From NCBI RefSeq assembly GCF_036373705.1, contig NC_089863.1, positions 23,879,417 to 23,943,416 on the forward strand: a stretch of DNA of 64,000 nt. The letters run 5' to 3'. This DNA comes from Amia ocellicauda. Its lineage: Eukaryota > Chordata > Actinopteri > Amiiformes > Amiidae. This document shows positions 47,423 through 57,905 of this stretch, piece by piece. Below the pieces are notes generated by a model. The model was not told where the DNA came from. It made no database searches and saw only the letters and a list, made by a program, of their open reading frames with translations. How positions within the stretch are numbered: the stretch's first letter is position 1; the number at the start of each line of letters is the position of its first letter. Position numbers and translations under genes: made by a program.

Positions 47423-47776
47423 TTTGTCATTAACCACACATAATTACCATGGTTGCATCATGGCCAATGGTAGCAGGTTTTTCTTCTCTGGTGTGGTCTT
47501 GAGTGAGTCTGAATTACAAGTGCGCATGGTATTTTGCTCGATTACAATCAGGTCATAGCAGAATTACTCAGGTATTTAAAGGTAAAATACAAAGCATAAT
47601 ACTAACAGCTATGGGGTAGATTTGTAATGTTCACAGCAAAACCAGCCTGCAGTGTAGAGGGAAGGCGAGTGTCTCTCTGTGTGCGCTTGACAGTGGTGTG
47701 AAGCCATTACATATGAAGTGCAAACCAGACCAGCGTAATCAATCCCAGAGTGACAGGGTCCAGGTGGCGGGAGGAG

Positions 47777-49024
47777 AATTCCTGGACCGGACGTTGTGGG
47801 CAGGAGCAGACTGGGACCCAAAATCGACCTGGGAAGATCAGGTTCACCAGCCCACATTTATATCAAAATCAACCATAATAATAAGTTAGCACACGCAGCG
47901 TGCCGTCACAATGAAATATCAGAGTGAAGTTACGTTAAAATGTTTTCTAAATTGTAGGCTATAGCTACTACCATGTGTTCAGAAATATTAGGTGCTGTTT
48001 AGGTATGAAAAAGTATAGGCTATGCAGACATACCTTGGCTACATGATTTAGAAGTCACAAATAATAGGCTGCCCTGTTGAAAATGATCAAGTTGCACCAT
48101 CTACAAAATGTTTTGCTATTATTCCTTGTCTCTGTACATCTCTCTGTCTGTCACCACTGGTCAGTGATGCAACATTGTATCAGGGTGTTTACGACACGTA
48201 GCAGCTTCATTGACAGCACTGCTGTGATTGTAGCTGCTCGTCAGTGTACTCTGACTATTACTGTACAGCCAAGGAGGAAAATAACTACTAACAACTAAAA
48301 AATAAATGCTTTAATACCTGGGCTTTATGAGACATGCAATGAGACACTAGCATAACTAGTAAAACAACCAACACTTTGTTTATGACGTTTTTACATAGAA
48401 GTATCATTGACAGCAACTCAATCTACAATACGAGTGAGTGCAGAGTAAATTCACCGCTTTTTGCAGTTAAACAGCTTTTCTGATTTTGCTAAATATTCCA
48501 GCTAGATTTGAGCCCAGTTTCATTTCACTCTTGAGAACTATCCGAGTCCAACAAGACCTGGATCATTGGACCAAGGAAAGCAGAGAAATGGCCCAAAAAG
48601 TGGACTTTTTCAGTATTTTGAAATAGCAACTGTTGGCTATCATCTCAATTCACAAACTGCATAAAAAACAAAAAAAACTATTAGTAGTATTACAATCTAT
48701 AACAATATTAAAAATCATTGCACTGTTTACATGGATCACATGAAAGTATTATCACTAGGTCTACGATTTTGTCACAGAGATAATTGGGTTTACTTACCTG
48801 CCTTTTACAATCTTTGTAGACGACATCGTTTTTTAATAAGACTCACTTTCAAGCTGTTGTAGTAAAGTTAAATTTGCCCCATAGCCAGTACGAGCAAAAG
48901 ACGTTGAAGCATATTGTGCTACAGAGGTTTGTTGCATTTTGTGCAAAACGTATTGCACTGTGACTGATTCATTAATGAAAAAGAATAATTAATAAAAAAA
49001 ACAGTTGCGGTGTTGTGGAGTTAC
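47777..49024. other. Intergenic, no gene supported
   Basis: AT-rich DNA between duplicated blocks 2 and 3. A weak candidate short exon on the minus strand (about 48798-48827, ending GGCAG before GTAAGT) is noted together with the next entry. Confidence 0.3.
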
Positions 49025-49154
49025 CTTGATACAACATCATCTGGATGCTGTTGCTCGGTGCAGCCATGTCAAAATATACAATCGCATCACAATTATTAGC
49101 TTTCATGGGAGTCCAGGCCTCCTTCCTCACTTCACAGATTCCACAATATTTCAT
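49025..49154 (-). CDS. Candidate exon of unknown origin (about 43 codons)
   Basis: Minus-strand frame from ATG 49154 (MKYCGICEVRKEAWTPMKAN, later DAIVYFDMAAPSN) ending at donor CAAG before GTAACT at 49024. Composition is more protein-like than the surrounding noise. I do not recognise the sequence, no further exon of good quality is visible, and it may belong to a transposon relic or be chance. Confidence 0.18.
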
Positions 49155-49232
49155 CTTAAACTAAATTAAACACAGCCATCAGGACAAGGTTAATTAATTC
49201 ACCATTTCAAGCTAAAACTCGCCTCTGTGCCC

Positions 49233-49385
49233 ATAGGCGTAAGTTTAGGGGGAATGGGGGGGACTTGTCCCCCCCCAATGTTGAGAGAACGTTTAATAGT
49301 CCCCCCAATAATGTGTACCTGGCTCCATAGGCATAGTGCATGTGTGTCCCCCAATTCTGAAACCAAACCTACGCCAACGCCTCCT
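49233..49385. repeat. MITE-like repeat with short inverted ends
   Basis: The left end CATAGGCGTAAGTTTAGG and the right end CCAAACCTACGCC are roughly inverted; the inside has several C-runs of seven or eight bases, typical of a common fish DNA repeat. No flanking duplication was defined. Confidence 0.4.
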
Positions 49386-49808
49386 TTCTTGCTCAACAAG
49401 GAACACCAGATCACTCAACCACATCTCTCAGCCGTTCGCCCTCGGAAGCTACTAAACATACTTTAGATCAGACATTAGGGACATCAAGCAAGCACTTCAT
49501 AGGCCATGCATATAGATTCTGTGTTAGCGGTACAGGCGGTTTATCTCTGCTGGGGTTTGCTGGTGTCTAGACCCGGTGCCAGACTGTCAGCACCTCAGTG
49601 AGGCCAGTGAAGCCAAATCTCTTTACATTTCAACCTCACACCAGATCACAAATCGGTGTTGTAAAACTACTGCAATAAGGATAGATAGAGACAGAGAAAT
49701 AGATTTGGAAAGCCAAGCCAAGATTTATTTTAGTGTATTGTGTTTTCAATATCTATCTATCTCTCTGTCAGTCATTCCCCCCTCTTCTCCTCTCCTCTCC
49801 TCTTACAC
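49386..49808. other. Intergenic, nothing recognised
   Basis: No gene or repeat structure that I can support. Confidence 0.35.
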
Positions 49809-50745
49809 AACAGTAAAGCATTAATTTTTTCTGAGCTGAGCCCCAGCCCAGGAGCAGGAGAGACAGACAGAGACTGTGATACAAAAGAAACAGACCACAG
49901 GGCTGAGCTCCTCCACCCCATTTCACCTCTCCTCCACATACCTGCGTGTCAGAGACTCAGGACAGAGGAGGTGGGCAGGGCCAGAGTGGGGTGACTCCAG
50001 GTTTTGTGTGTGTGTGTATGAGGGTGTGTGTGCCTGTGTGTGTGATGTATGAGGGTATGTGCGTGTGTGTGTGTGTATGTATGGCTGTGGCATATCGGTA
50101 GCATTCAGGTTTTGAAGAGAGCACAATTATGAGAAATGTGCATTTGCTTTGTTTGAAAGGGAGTTGAAAAGCCAGGAGAAGAGTGCACTTACTTTATTTA
50201 TTTATATTTTTACTGACTAATTTTGTTGTTTGTTTGTTTGTTTTGTTGGGCCCAATTGACATAGACTGTGCTTTTTTAAAGGGGGCTCCCTATGTTTGGT
50301 TGGAGAAAGGGCCAGTTAAGTGAAAACCTGTCCAATGATTTAAGATGTTTTTATTTTTTGTCTTTTGTTTTGGGGCAGTGGATGAACTTAATGCACAGAC
50401 CCTTATGTTAAAGCCTGTTTTTTGGCAAAGGATCCCTGAATAAAAATCTTGTTTTCCTCAGCCTTTGCCACCTCTTGTGTGGTGGGTACATGCATGCATA
50501 CATACATACACAGAAAAATGGCCAAATAACAGCTATCTGGATGGATAGACAGAAAGGCAGGCAGACGGACAGATTTGTGTCAATCCTCAGTACAGAGATC
50601 ACAGGAGACAGAACTGATTTTGAATTCAAACCATCTTTATTTTCATCTTTGTTTCTTTACAGAAAAAAACTTCCCACTTCCTTCTCCTTTGTCTGTCTCC
50701 AGTCTCTCTGTTTTGAGGGACGTGGGAGTGTCTCTCTCTGTCTCA

Positions 50746-51129
50746 TCACAGTTGCTTGGCCATCATGCCGATCAGAGTGCCGAACTCCACGATGGTGATC
50801 TGTCCATCCTTGTTGTTGTCCAGACGTTTCATCACCTCGTCCAACGTCAAAGTGCAGGTTGATCCCTAAACACACACACAGACACAAACACACAGAGACA
50901 CATACATAGTAATATAATAATTGTTCAGTATGATGATTCATATTATTTTTATTATAATTAGCCTTATGATTTGATTATGGATATTAGTGGGGAGACTCAC
51001 CTTCTTGCTGCACTCAGCCTGCAGCAGTTTCTTGAGCTCGTCCGGGCTCAGTGAGTTCTTGTGCTGGTCCTCCCCGGCGTATTTCTTGAACACCTCGCCC
51101 ACGATGCGTGCAGCGTCAGCCAGAGACAT
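50746..51129 (-). CDS. Short S100 protein, 82 aa (sixth S100 gene)
   Basis: Minus-strand coding exons 51129-51001 (43 codons) and 50865-50746 (39 codons plus stop). The protein starts MSLADAARIVGEVFKKYAG; the first EF loop is AGEDQHKNSLSPDE, the second DNNKDGQITIVE, where Thr replaces Asp at loop position 9 compared with its sisters. It ends MMAKQL. The acceptor before the second coding exon is GTGTGTTTAG, with a CA/GT-type tract and not a classic pyrimidine run. Poly(A) signal at 50641-50636. A small cytosolic Ca2+ sensor is expected; no subtype is assigned. Confidence 0.91.
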
Positions 51130-51374
51130 GGTCAGTGTAGGACAGTGGAGTCTGCAAACACACACATGCACAGTGACTGGGGTTGTTATACACTAACTCA
51201 CACACACACACACAGTGACTGGATCTGTAATATATAACTCAGTGGTTCTCAATCCTGGTCAAGCCCCTGCCCTGCTCACACTCACACACACAAACAAAAA
51301 CAGGAAAGCACACAGACAATAAATCCACAATCCCAAAGACGAGACAAGACGAGAGGCCTGCTGGGTACACTCAC

Positions 51375-51441
51375 CTGCTCAGGTAGGAATGAGAAAAGCT
51401 GGTTGTGTTAGTGAGACTCGCTCTGTCCTGCGTTATATATA
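51375..51441 (-). promoter_or_regulatory. TATA box and noncoding exon 1 of the sixth S100 gene
   Basis: Minus strand TATATATAACGC at about 51441-51430, then an untranslated exon ending CTACCTGAGCAG at 51375 and donor GTGAGT. Confidence 0.7.
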
Positions 51442-51674
51442 GCTCTGAGCGCTAGGGAGGGGAAGGGAGGTTGGAGTGGGGATCCTCCTTCCTGGAAGGG
51501 GTGAGGTCGGGATCTGTTGACATCCCGACATTATGTGAAGCCGATGCCAAATAGCTACACGATCCCTCCTGCCCTGGCTCTCCATTCAGCATCTCCTCAT
51601 TCCTGTGTGATTTCAACATGCCCTCTGCAAACGGCACAGGGCTGGGTGCCACGTTGATTATTGCATTACTGTGT

Positions 51675-51832
51675 CATTGTGTGTGTGGCAGTGTGTGTGT
51701 GGGTGTGGCAGTGTGTATGTGGCTGTGTATGTGTTGCAGTGTATGTGTGTGGCAGTGTATATGTGGCTGTGTATGTGTTGCAGTGTGTGTGTGTGTGTGT
51801 GTGGCAGTGTTTGTGGCAGTGTGTGTGTGTCA
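51675..51832. repeat. TGTGTGGCAGTG-type tandem repeat
   Basis: Repeats of GTGTGTGTGGCAGTG and GTATGTGTTGCAGTG over about 160 bp. No coding meaning, though frames run through it on both strands. Confidence 0.75.
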
Positions 51833-52430
51833 GCCCCAGGGCTGGAGTGGCATTGCAGCTGGCTCTCAGGCTGCTGGGCCGAGCAGAACAACATGCCACT
51901 GGCAGACTCTGCTGAAGAGGGTGGTAGCCGGCGATGAAGGCCCAGACTGCAGATGAGTTGCTTCCGTGAATAACGCCAATGCCTCCTTTCTAGATACAGG
52001 AGACACACACACTGACACCGACAGACACTCACACATCCACACTGACATACACACACATAATCTCCTTCTCAGACACACACACAGACACAAACCTTATTAT
52101 CGTTGCTAAAGATTGATGTTTGTTATTTTAACAGATGGGGGAGTCGCATTTCTTCTTGGTTGTCTCAATCTCAACGTTACATTTCGCAAGATGTTTTTCA
52201 AGCTCATCTGATCAGCCCTCAACTAATTATCATTATTATTACTATTATTATTGTAATTACAGCTTTTTCCCAATCCCTAACATTCATGTGCTGAAACACT
52301 GTGCTACTTTCTCAGCAAAACCAGCATACTCAACACTCGGCACACTCAGCACTTGACACACTCAACACTGAAACGGTTTGCTAAATTATACATTTTGTTG
52401 GCAAACTGCTCTAATGCCCTCAACATAACA
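51833..52430. other. Intergenic, nothing certain
   Basis: The stretch 51835-51990 is GC-richer and could hold an old exon or repeat, but no splice sites or recognised protein support it. Confidence 0.3.
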
Positions 52431-52432
52431 TA

Positions 52433-53653
52433 CACTCACCTAAAGGATTATTAGGAACACCTGTTCAATTTCTCATTAATGCAATTATCTAACCAACCAA
52501 TCACATGGCAGTTGCTTCAATGCATTTAGGGGTGTGGTCCTGGTCAAGACAATCTCCTGAACTCCAAACTGAATGTCTGAATGGGAAAGAAAGGTGATTT
52601 AAGCAATTTTGAGCGTGGCATGGTTGTTGGTGCCAGACGGGCCGGTCTGAGTATTTCACAATCTGCTCAGTTACTGGGATTTTCACGCACAACCATTTCT
52701 AGGGTTTACAAAGAATGGTGTGAAAAGGGAAAAACATCCAGTATGCGGCAGTCCTGTGGGCGAAAATGCCTTGTTGATGCTAGAGGTCAGAGGAGAATGG
52801 ACCGACTGATTCAAGCTGATAGAAGAGCAACTTTGACTGAAATAACCACTCGTTACAACCCAGGTATGCAGCAAAGCATTTGTGAAGCCACAACACGTAC
52901 AACCTTGAGGCGGATGGGCTACAACAGCAGAAGACCCCACCGGGTACCACTCATCTCCACTACAAATAGGAAAAAGAGGCTACAATTTGCACAAGCTCAC
53001 CAAAATTGGACAGTTGAAGACTGGAAAAATGTTGCCTGGTCTGATGAGTCTCGATTTCTGTTGAGACATTCAGATGGTAGAGTCAGAATTTGGCGTAAAC
53101 AGAATGAGAACATGGATCCATCATGCCTTGTTACCACTGTGCAGGCTGGTGGTGGTGGTGTAATGGTGTGGGGGATGTTTTCTTGGCACACTTTAGGCCC
53201 CTTAGTGCCAATTGGGCATCGTTTAAATGCCACGGCCTACCTGAGCATTGTTTCTGACCATGTCCATCCCTTTATGACCACCATGTACCCATCCTCTGAT
53301 GGCTACTTCCTGCAGGATAATGCACCATGTCACAAAGGTCGAATCATTTCAAATTGGTTTCTTGAACATGACAATGAGTTCACTGTACTAAACTGGCCCC
53401 CACAGTCACCAGATCTCAACCCAATAGAGCATCTTTGGGATGTGGTGGAACGGGAGCTTCGTGCCCTGGATGTGCATCCCACAAATCTCCATCAACTGCA
53501 AGATGCTATCCTATCAATATGGGCCAACATTTCTAAAGAATGCTTTCAGCACCTTGTTGAATCAATGCCATGTAGAATTAAGGCAGTTCTGAAGGCGAAA
53601 GGGGGTCAAACACAGTATTAGTATGGTGTTCCTAATAATCCTTTAGGTGAGTG
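52433..53653 (+). mobile_element. Tc1/mariner DD36E element, copy D (complete)
   Basis: 1,221 bp with perfect 29-bp inverted terminal repeats (CACTCACCTAAAGGATTATT...) and flanking TA at 52431 and 53654. Contains one intact transposase frame. It ends six bases before the next element, 53660-55233. It is the reference copy for the broken copies at 8.8, 38.5 and 38.8 kb. Confidence 0.96.
52581..53621 (+). CDS. Tc1/mariner transposase, DD36E type, 346 aa, intact
   Basis: An unbroken 346-residue frame. Residues 1 to about 110 form two helix-turn-helix DNA-binding modules (ERGMVVGARRAGLSISQSAQ; SRTTISRVYKEW). The catalytic domain has Asp in AWSDESRF, Asp in FLQDNAPCH and Glu in NPIEHLWDVV, with 36 residues between the last two, as in the DD36E (Incomer) branch of Tc1/mariner and unlike the DD34E of classical Tc1. 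The glycine-rich GGGGVMVWG loop is present. The product would cut and paste the element at TA sites. Two differences from sister copies fall in conserved places: Leu for Gln just before the second Asp (FLQD against FQQD) and Cys for Arg in SMPCRI, so activity is uncertain. Confidence 0.93.
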   Translation: MGKKGDLSNFERGMVVGARRAGLSISQSAQLLGFSRTTISRVYKEWCEKGKTSSMRQSCGRKCLVDARGQRRMDRLIQADRRATLTEITTRYNPGMQQSICEATTRTTLRRMGYNSRRPHRVPLISTTNRKKRLQFAQAHQNWTVEDWKNVAWSDESRFLLRHSDGRVRIWRKQNENMDPSCLVTTVQAGGGGVMVWGMFSWHTLGPLVPIGHRLNATAYLSIVSDHVHPFMTTMYPSSDGYFLQDNAPCHKGRIISNWFLEHDNEFTVLNWPPQSPDLNPIEHLWDVVERELRALDVHPTNLHQLQDAILSIWANISKECFQHLVESMPCRIKAVLKAKGGQTQY

Positions 53654-53659
53654 TATATA

Positions 53660-55233
53660 CAGTGAGGGAAAAAAGTATTTGATCCCCTGCTGATTTTATA
53701 CGTTTGCCCACTGATAAAGAAATGATCAGTCTATAATTTTAATGGTAGGTGTATTTTAACAGTGAGAGACAACACAAAAATCCAGAAAAACGCATTTCAA
53801 AAAAGTTATACATTGATTTGCATGTTAATGAGGGAAATAAGTATTTGATCCCCTATCAATCAGCAAGATTTCTGGCTCCCATGTTTCTTTTATACAGGTA
53901 ACAAGCTGAGATTAGGAGCACTCTCTTAAAGGGACTCTCCTAATCTCATCTTGTTACCTGTATAAAAGACACCTGTCCACAGAAGCAATCAATCAATCAG
54001 ATTCCAAACTCTCCACCATGGCCAAGACCAAAGAGCTGTCCAAGGATGTCAGGGACAAGATTGTAGACCTACACACGGCTGGAATGGGCTACAAGACCAT
54101 CGCCAAGCAGCTTGGTGAGAAGGTGACAACAGTTGGTGCGATTATTCGCAAATGGAAGAAACACAAAATAACTGTCAGTCTCCCTTCGGTCTGGGGCTCC
54201 ATGCAAGATCTTACCTCGTGGAGTTTCAATGATCATGAGAATGGTGAGGAATCAGCCCAGAACTACACGGGAGGATCTTGTTAATGATCTCAAGGCAGCT
54301 GGGACCATAGTCACCAAGAAAACAATTGGTAACACACTACGCCGTGAAGGACTGAAATCCTGCAGCGCCTGCAAGGTCCCCCTGCTCAAGAAAGCACATG
54401 TACAGGCCCGTCTGAAGTTTGCCAATGAACATCTGAATGATTCAGAGGAGAACTGGGTGAAAGTGTTGTGGTCAGATGAGACCAAAATCGAGCTCTTTGG
54501 CATCAACTCAACTCGCCGTGTTTGGAGGAGGAGGAATGACCCCAAGAACACCATCCCCACCGTCAAACATGGAGGTGGAAACATTATGCTTTGGGGGTGT
54601 TTTTCTGCTAAGGGGACAGGACAACTGCACCGCATCAAAGGGACGATGGACGAGGCCATGTACCGTCAGATCTTGGGTGAGAACTTCCTTCCCTCAGCCA
54701 GGGCATTGAAAATGGGTCGTGGATGGGTATTCCAGCATGACAATGACCCAAGACACACAGCCAAGGCAACAAAGGAGTGGCTCAAGAAGAAGCACATTAA
54801 GGTCCTGGAGTGGCCTAGCCAGTCTCCAGACCTTAATCCCATAGAAACTCTGTGGAGGGAGCTGAAGGTTCGAGTTGCCAAACGTCAGCCTCGAAACCTT
54901 AATGACTTGGAGAGGATCTGCAAAGAGGAGTGGGACAAAATCCCTCCTGAGATGTGTGCAAACCTGGTGGCCAACTGCAAGAAACGTCTGACCTCTGTGA
55001 TTGCCAACAAGGGTTTTGCCACCAAGTACTAAGTCGAAGGGGTCAAATACTTATTTCCCTCATTAACATGCAAATCAATTTATAACTTCTTTGAAATGCG
55101 TTTTTCTGGATTTTGTTGTTGTTATTCTGTCTCTCACTGTTAAAATACACCTACCATTAAAATTATAGACTGATCATTTCTTTGTCAGTGGGCAAACGTA
55201 CAAAATCAAAGCAAATACTTTTTTCCCTCACTG
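53660..55233 (+). mobile_element. Tc1-like DD34E element with long (about 200-bp) terminal repeats
   Basis: 1,574 bp flanked by TA (53658, 55234). Outer ends read CAGTGAGGGAAAAAAGTATT and its complement; an inner copy of the motif (GAGGGAAATAAGTATTTGAT) lies about 170 bp inside each end, giving the IR/DR layout known from Sleeping Beauty-type fish transposons. Contains one transposase with a single frameshift (next entry). Confidence 0.93.
54018..55032 (+). pseudogene. Tc1-like DD34E transposase with a one-base frameshift
   Basis: The first frame starts at 54018 ([20 protein letters not shown]) and holds the DNA-binding domain. Near 54185, after ITVSLP, one extra base (CCTTCGG) shifts the frame; the second frame carries the rest (from about [14 protein letters not shown] to NKGFATKY, stop at 55030-55032). 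The catalytic triad is present: [17 protein letters not shown] and NPIETLW, with 34 residues between the last two, the classical Tc1 spacing. Apart from this one base the gene looks complete, so this copy died recently. Long frames on the opposite strand are artefacts. Confidence 0.92.
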
Positions 55234-55235
55234 TA

Positions 55236-57416
55236 TGACCCAACAAAATAAGTTTATCAAAATCATACAGTTTGTCAAAAACTGAAAAGCTGGCTTCATC
55301 TGCCATTCCACAAGGGTACCATGAACACCACACTGTCACACACAGCACTGCAGCAGGTTTAACACTCGGCGCAGACTCTGTCTACCTTGGTTGTCCTATT
55401 GAATAATCAAATTTGTGACCTGCACAGCAAGGCCCTCAGACATTTTCCCCCAGTGGCCCTGACCCACATTCACTCAGATACTCGACAGCTTCTGTGTTCA
55501 AGCACAAACCACGAGAACTGTCCTCACAACCAGAGTTTGCTTCTGCGTCTCCTCCGTGGCCGAGGGGAGCCACTGACAGAGCTCACAGAGACCCAGCTGG
55601 GCCACAGAGTGCTGTAAGGAGAAGTGAGCCTGGGTAATGAAGTCGAAACTTGGTCTCCCACCAGGCAGAGAGTAACTCCCCTGTGGGGAATCTGGGAGGG
55701 AGAGCATGGAGGGAGGGACGGAGAGACGTGGACATGCTTTCTAAGAGCAGAATGGGGGAAGCCAACATAGTCCCACGGTGCGACCACAGTGTCTGTCAGC
55801 CCAGGCTCCTCCAGTCCCCTCTGCTATAGAGTTAACAACAATTCTTCATGGTGTATAGAAAATTGTTCAGCTGTGCCTCACCTTATTTACCGTCAACAGT
55901 TGTCACACCCGCCCCGCCATGGAGCATCCTGATGAACTCAAAATTAGAGCTCCGCTTGGGTATTGCTCCTGCCTTTCTCTTGTCAGTTGGTTTTGTTAAT
56001 CTGTTGTTTGAAGGCTCTCCCGTGAGGATGATCTCTGTTTGCGAACGCTAATTAAGCTCCTCGAACAGCAGCTGGCAATGCACCCTGTCATCCTATTACA
56101 GTCCAAATCTGCTGGGTGATGGAAGGGTGGAGCAATTTCCATTTTGACCTGTTTTACTGCAAATAAAGATGTTGATTGTTGATTGAATTTTGAGTTTTGC
56201 GTTGAAACATAAGATGCTGAGAAATCTCACTGTGTGTGTGTGTGTGTACAGACCCATGCCAGACTGAGGAACAGGGTGAGGGGGATCCAAAGAAAATGAC
56301 GCTACACTTTAGTTTGAGGAGAAAACCCCATTGTCACTCGAGGCAGATGAACCAGGGACAAAGGACAAGGGCAGCTGCAAGAAGAAAAGACACAGATCTT
56401 CTCCCTAATGTTTGCATTAGTGAGTGTTTTTCAATTCAACATCATTCAGGCACTGCAAACTCAAAAGCCCGACCAGAAAACAAAAACAACAAAAACAAAC
56501 AGAGCGATAACAATAACGAGTAAAACACTCCGATGGGAGGAAGACCAGGGGAACGGTGCCAGTGAGGTGGCAGGGACAGCTGGTCAGGCATGCTGGCTAT
56601 GTGAACCAGGTGTCAGTAAATAGGAGAGAGTGTCTGGCGGGGCTGGCAGGGCGTCGCCAGAGTCATTGTGCCAGATCAGTGGAACGTTACCCTGCAGGGA
56701 AAACACTTCTGACACTGTACATAGCATTGCACCCAAGAGACTGCAGGGGTGAAAAGTGGTAAAGCAGAAAGCAGACTTGGTTTCAGACAATATACTATAG
56801 TCCACACAGTGTTGGATTTGAAAGGAAACAATCAAGATGTGCTTTAAGTGTAGACTTTCCTCTTTAATTTGAGGGCAGTTACATCCAAACTGGGTGAACG
56901 GTGCAGGAATTACACCCATTTTTATATGTGGTCATACCAATTTTAGGGGCTCAAAAGTATTTGGACAAACTAACATGATCAGGAATTAAATTGTTAGTTT
57001 CAATACTTGATGGCAGATCCTTTGCAGTCAATGACTGCCTGAAGTCTGAACCCATAGACATCAGCAGATGTTGGGTTTCTTCCCTGGTGATGCTCTACAG
57101 GCCTGCACTGCAGTGTCTTTAGTTTAATTTATAATATACCAGAACACAAGCGCCTGATACGGTAAGGTTCGGAGCACACAGCGTTTTAGTGGCGTTACTT
57201 GCTAATGTGACAATTGTAGTTTCTCGTTGTTGTTGGTGGCTTGTTTATATTGTATTATTTTGTATATTTTATTTATTAGTATATATTTTTTTCAGTACTA
57301 TCTTTGTAATCTTATTTTAATCTGCTTCATCTTGTCCTGCATTTGTCCCTTCTAACACGCAATATCACTTGTGAAATGAAAGTAACAAGTAACAAGTAAC
57401 AAATGTCCCTGTACTA
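55236..57416. other. Intergenic, no gene recognised
   Basis: 2.2 kb without a supportable exon. A GT run lies at 56231-56247. At about 56792-56812 CTATAGTCCACACAG matches the repeat motif found at 57.4 kb and in the first S100 intron. Confidence 0.4.
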
Positions 57417-57535
57417 TACTACAGTACATTATAGTCCACACAGCACTGGCTCCAGTCTGGGCCCTATACTATACTATACTATACTATACTGTAGTCCACA
57501 CAGCTCTGGCCCCAGTCGGGGCCCCTATACTATAC
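57417..57535. repeat. ACTAT repeat with CACACAGC.CTGGC spacer
   Basis: Two units of TATAGTCCACACAGC plus CTGGCTCCAGTC separated by ACTAT runs. The same composite unit is in intron 2 of the first S100 gene (13855-13970). Confidence 0.75.
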
Positions 57536-57538
57536 TGT

Positions 57539-57760
57539 GGGCAGTAGTGTAGAGTAGTGGTCTGGACTCTGGTGCACAGGGTCATGTGTTCAATCATGGA
57601 GGCACTGCTGTTATACCCCCATGCAAGGCACTTTACATAGATTGCTCAAATAAATGCTGTATAAATGGATAAATGTAAATAAAAAATATGATATCTTGTA
57701 ACAATTGTAAGTCACCCTGGATAAGGGTGTCTGCTAAGAAATTGAGTAATAATAATATAC
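57539..57760 (+). repeat. tRNA-derived SINE
   Basis: The head GGCAGTAGTGTAGAGTAGTG resembles a tRNA-type A box, and GTTCAATCATGG follows as a B box about 40 bp on. The tail GTAAGTCACCCTGGATAAGG plus GTGTCTGCTAAGAAAT ends in an AATAAT run. This head-tail combination is a common fish SINE. It is not a functional tRNA gene. Confidence 0.75.
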
Positions 57761-57767
57761 TACACAG

Positions 57768-57905
57768 CAAAATCTATAGTGTTAAAAATCAGTGTTGTTT
57801 CAACACTCATTGGGTGAAATTAACACTCTGAGAGTCCATGTTAATACTGGGTGTCAAAATAAAGAGTGTTGAATTAACACTGTAATGGTTTAAAACCAAA
57901 TAACT
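57768..57905. repeat. AT-rich MITE-like repeat
   Basis: Several GTGTTAAAA/AACACT half-sites facing each other (AGTGTTGTTTCAACACT, GTGTTGAATTAACACT). It looks like a small repeat common in fish; ends are not well defined. Confidence 0.35.

Larger units (their letters stand above)
45136..47776. repeat. Duplicated block, unit 2 (contains the fifth S100 gene)
   Basis: Collinear with 35.9-37.9 kb: the GTGCAGGTCCTCCTTACATA landmark, CATA repeat, poly(A) region, both S100 exons, promoter and far upstream CATATGAAGTGCAAACCAGA. It is longer because a full 1.03-kb hAT-like element sits in intron 1. Confidence 0.8.
49809..51620. repeat. Duplicated block, unit 3 (contains the sixth S100 gene)
   Basis: Shares its 3' flank with block 1 (CTGAGCTGAGCCCCAG near 49829) and its S100 exons and promoter with blocks 1 and 2. 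Intron 1 carries the same CTGTAATATATAACTCAGTG junction as block 2, making blocks 2 and 3 closest there. Confidence 0.78.

Noticed and set aside
51658-52056. 132-codon minus-strand frame with a more protein-like middle (LERRHWRYSRKQL)
   Set aside because: The frame mostly reads CA repeats; the middle 50 residues match nothing I know and lack convincing splice sites.
54252-54659. 135-codon frame on the minus strand
   Set aside because: Antisense shadow of the Tc1 DD34E transposase.
57539-57640. Possible tRNA gene (A- and B-box-like motifs)
   Set aside because: It continues into the SINE body and tail and does not fold as a full cloverleaf by eye; it is a tRNA-derived SINE head.
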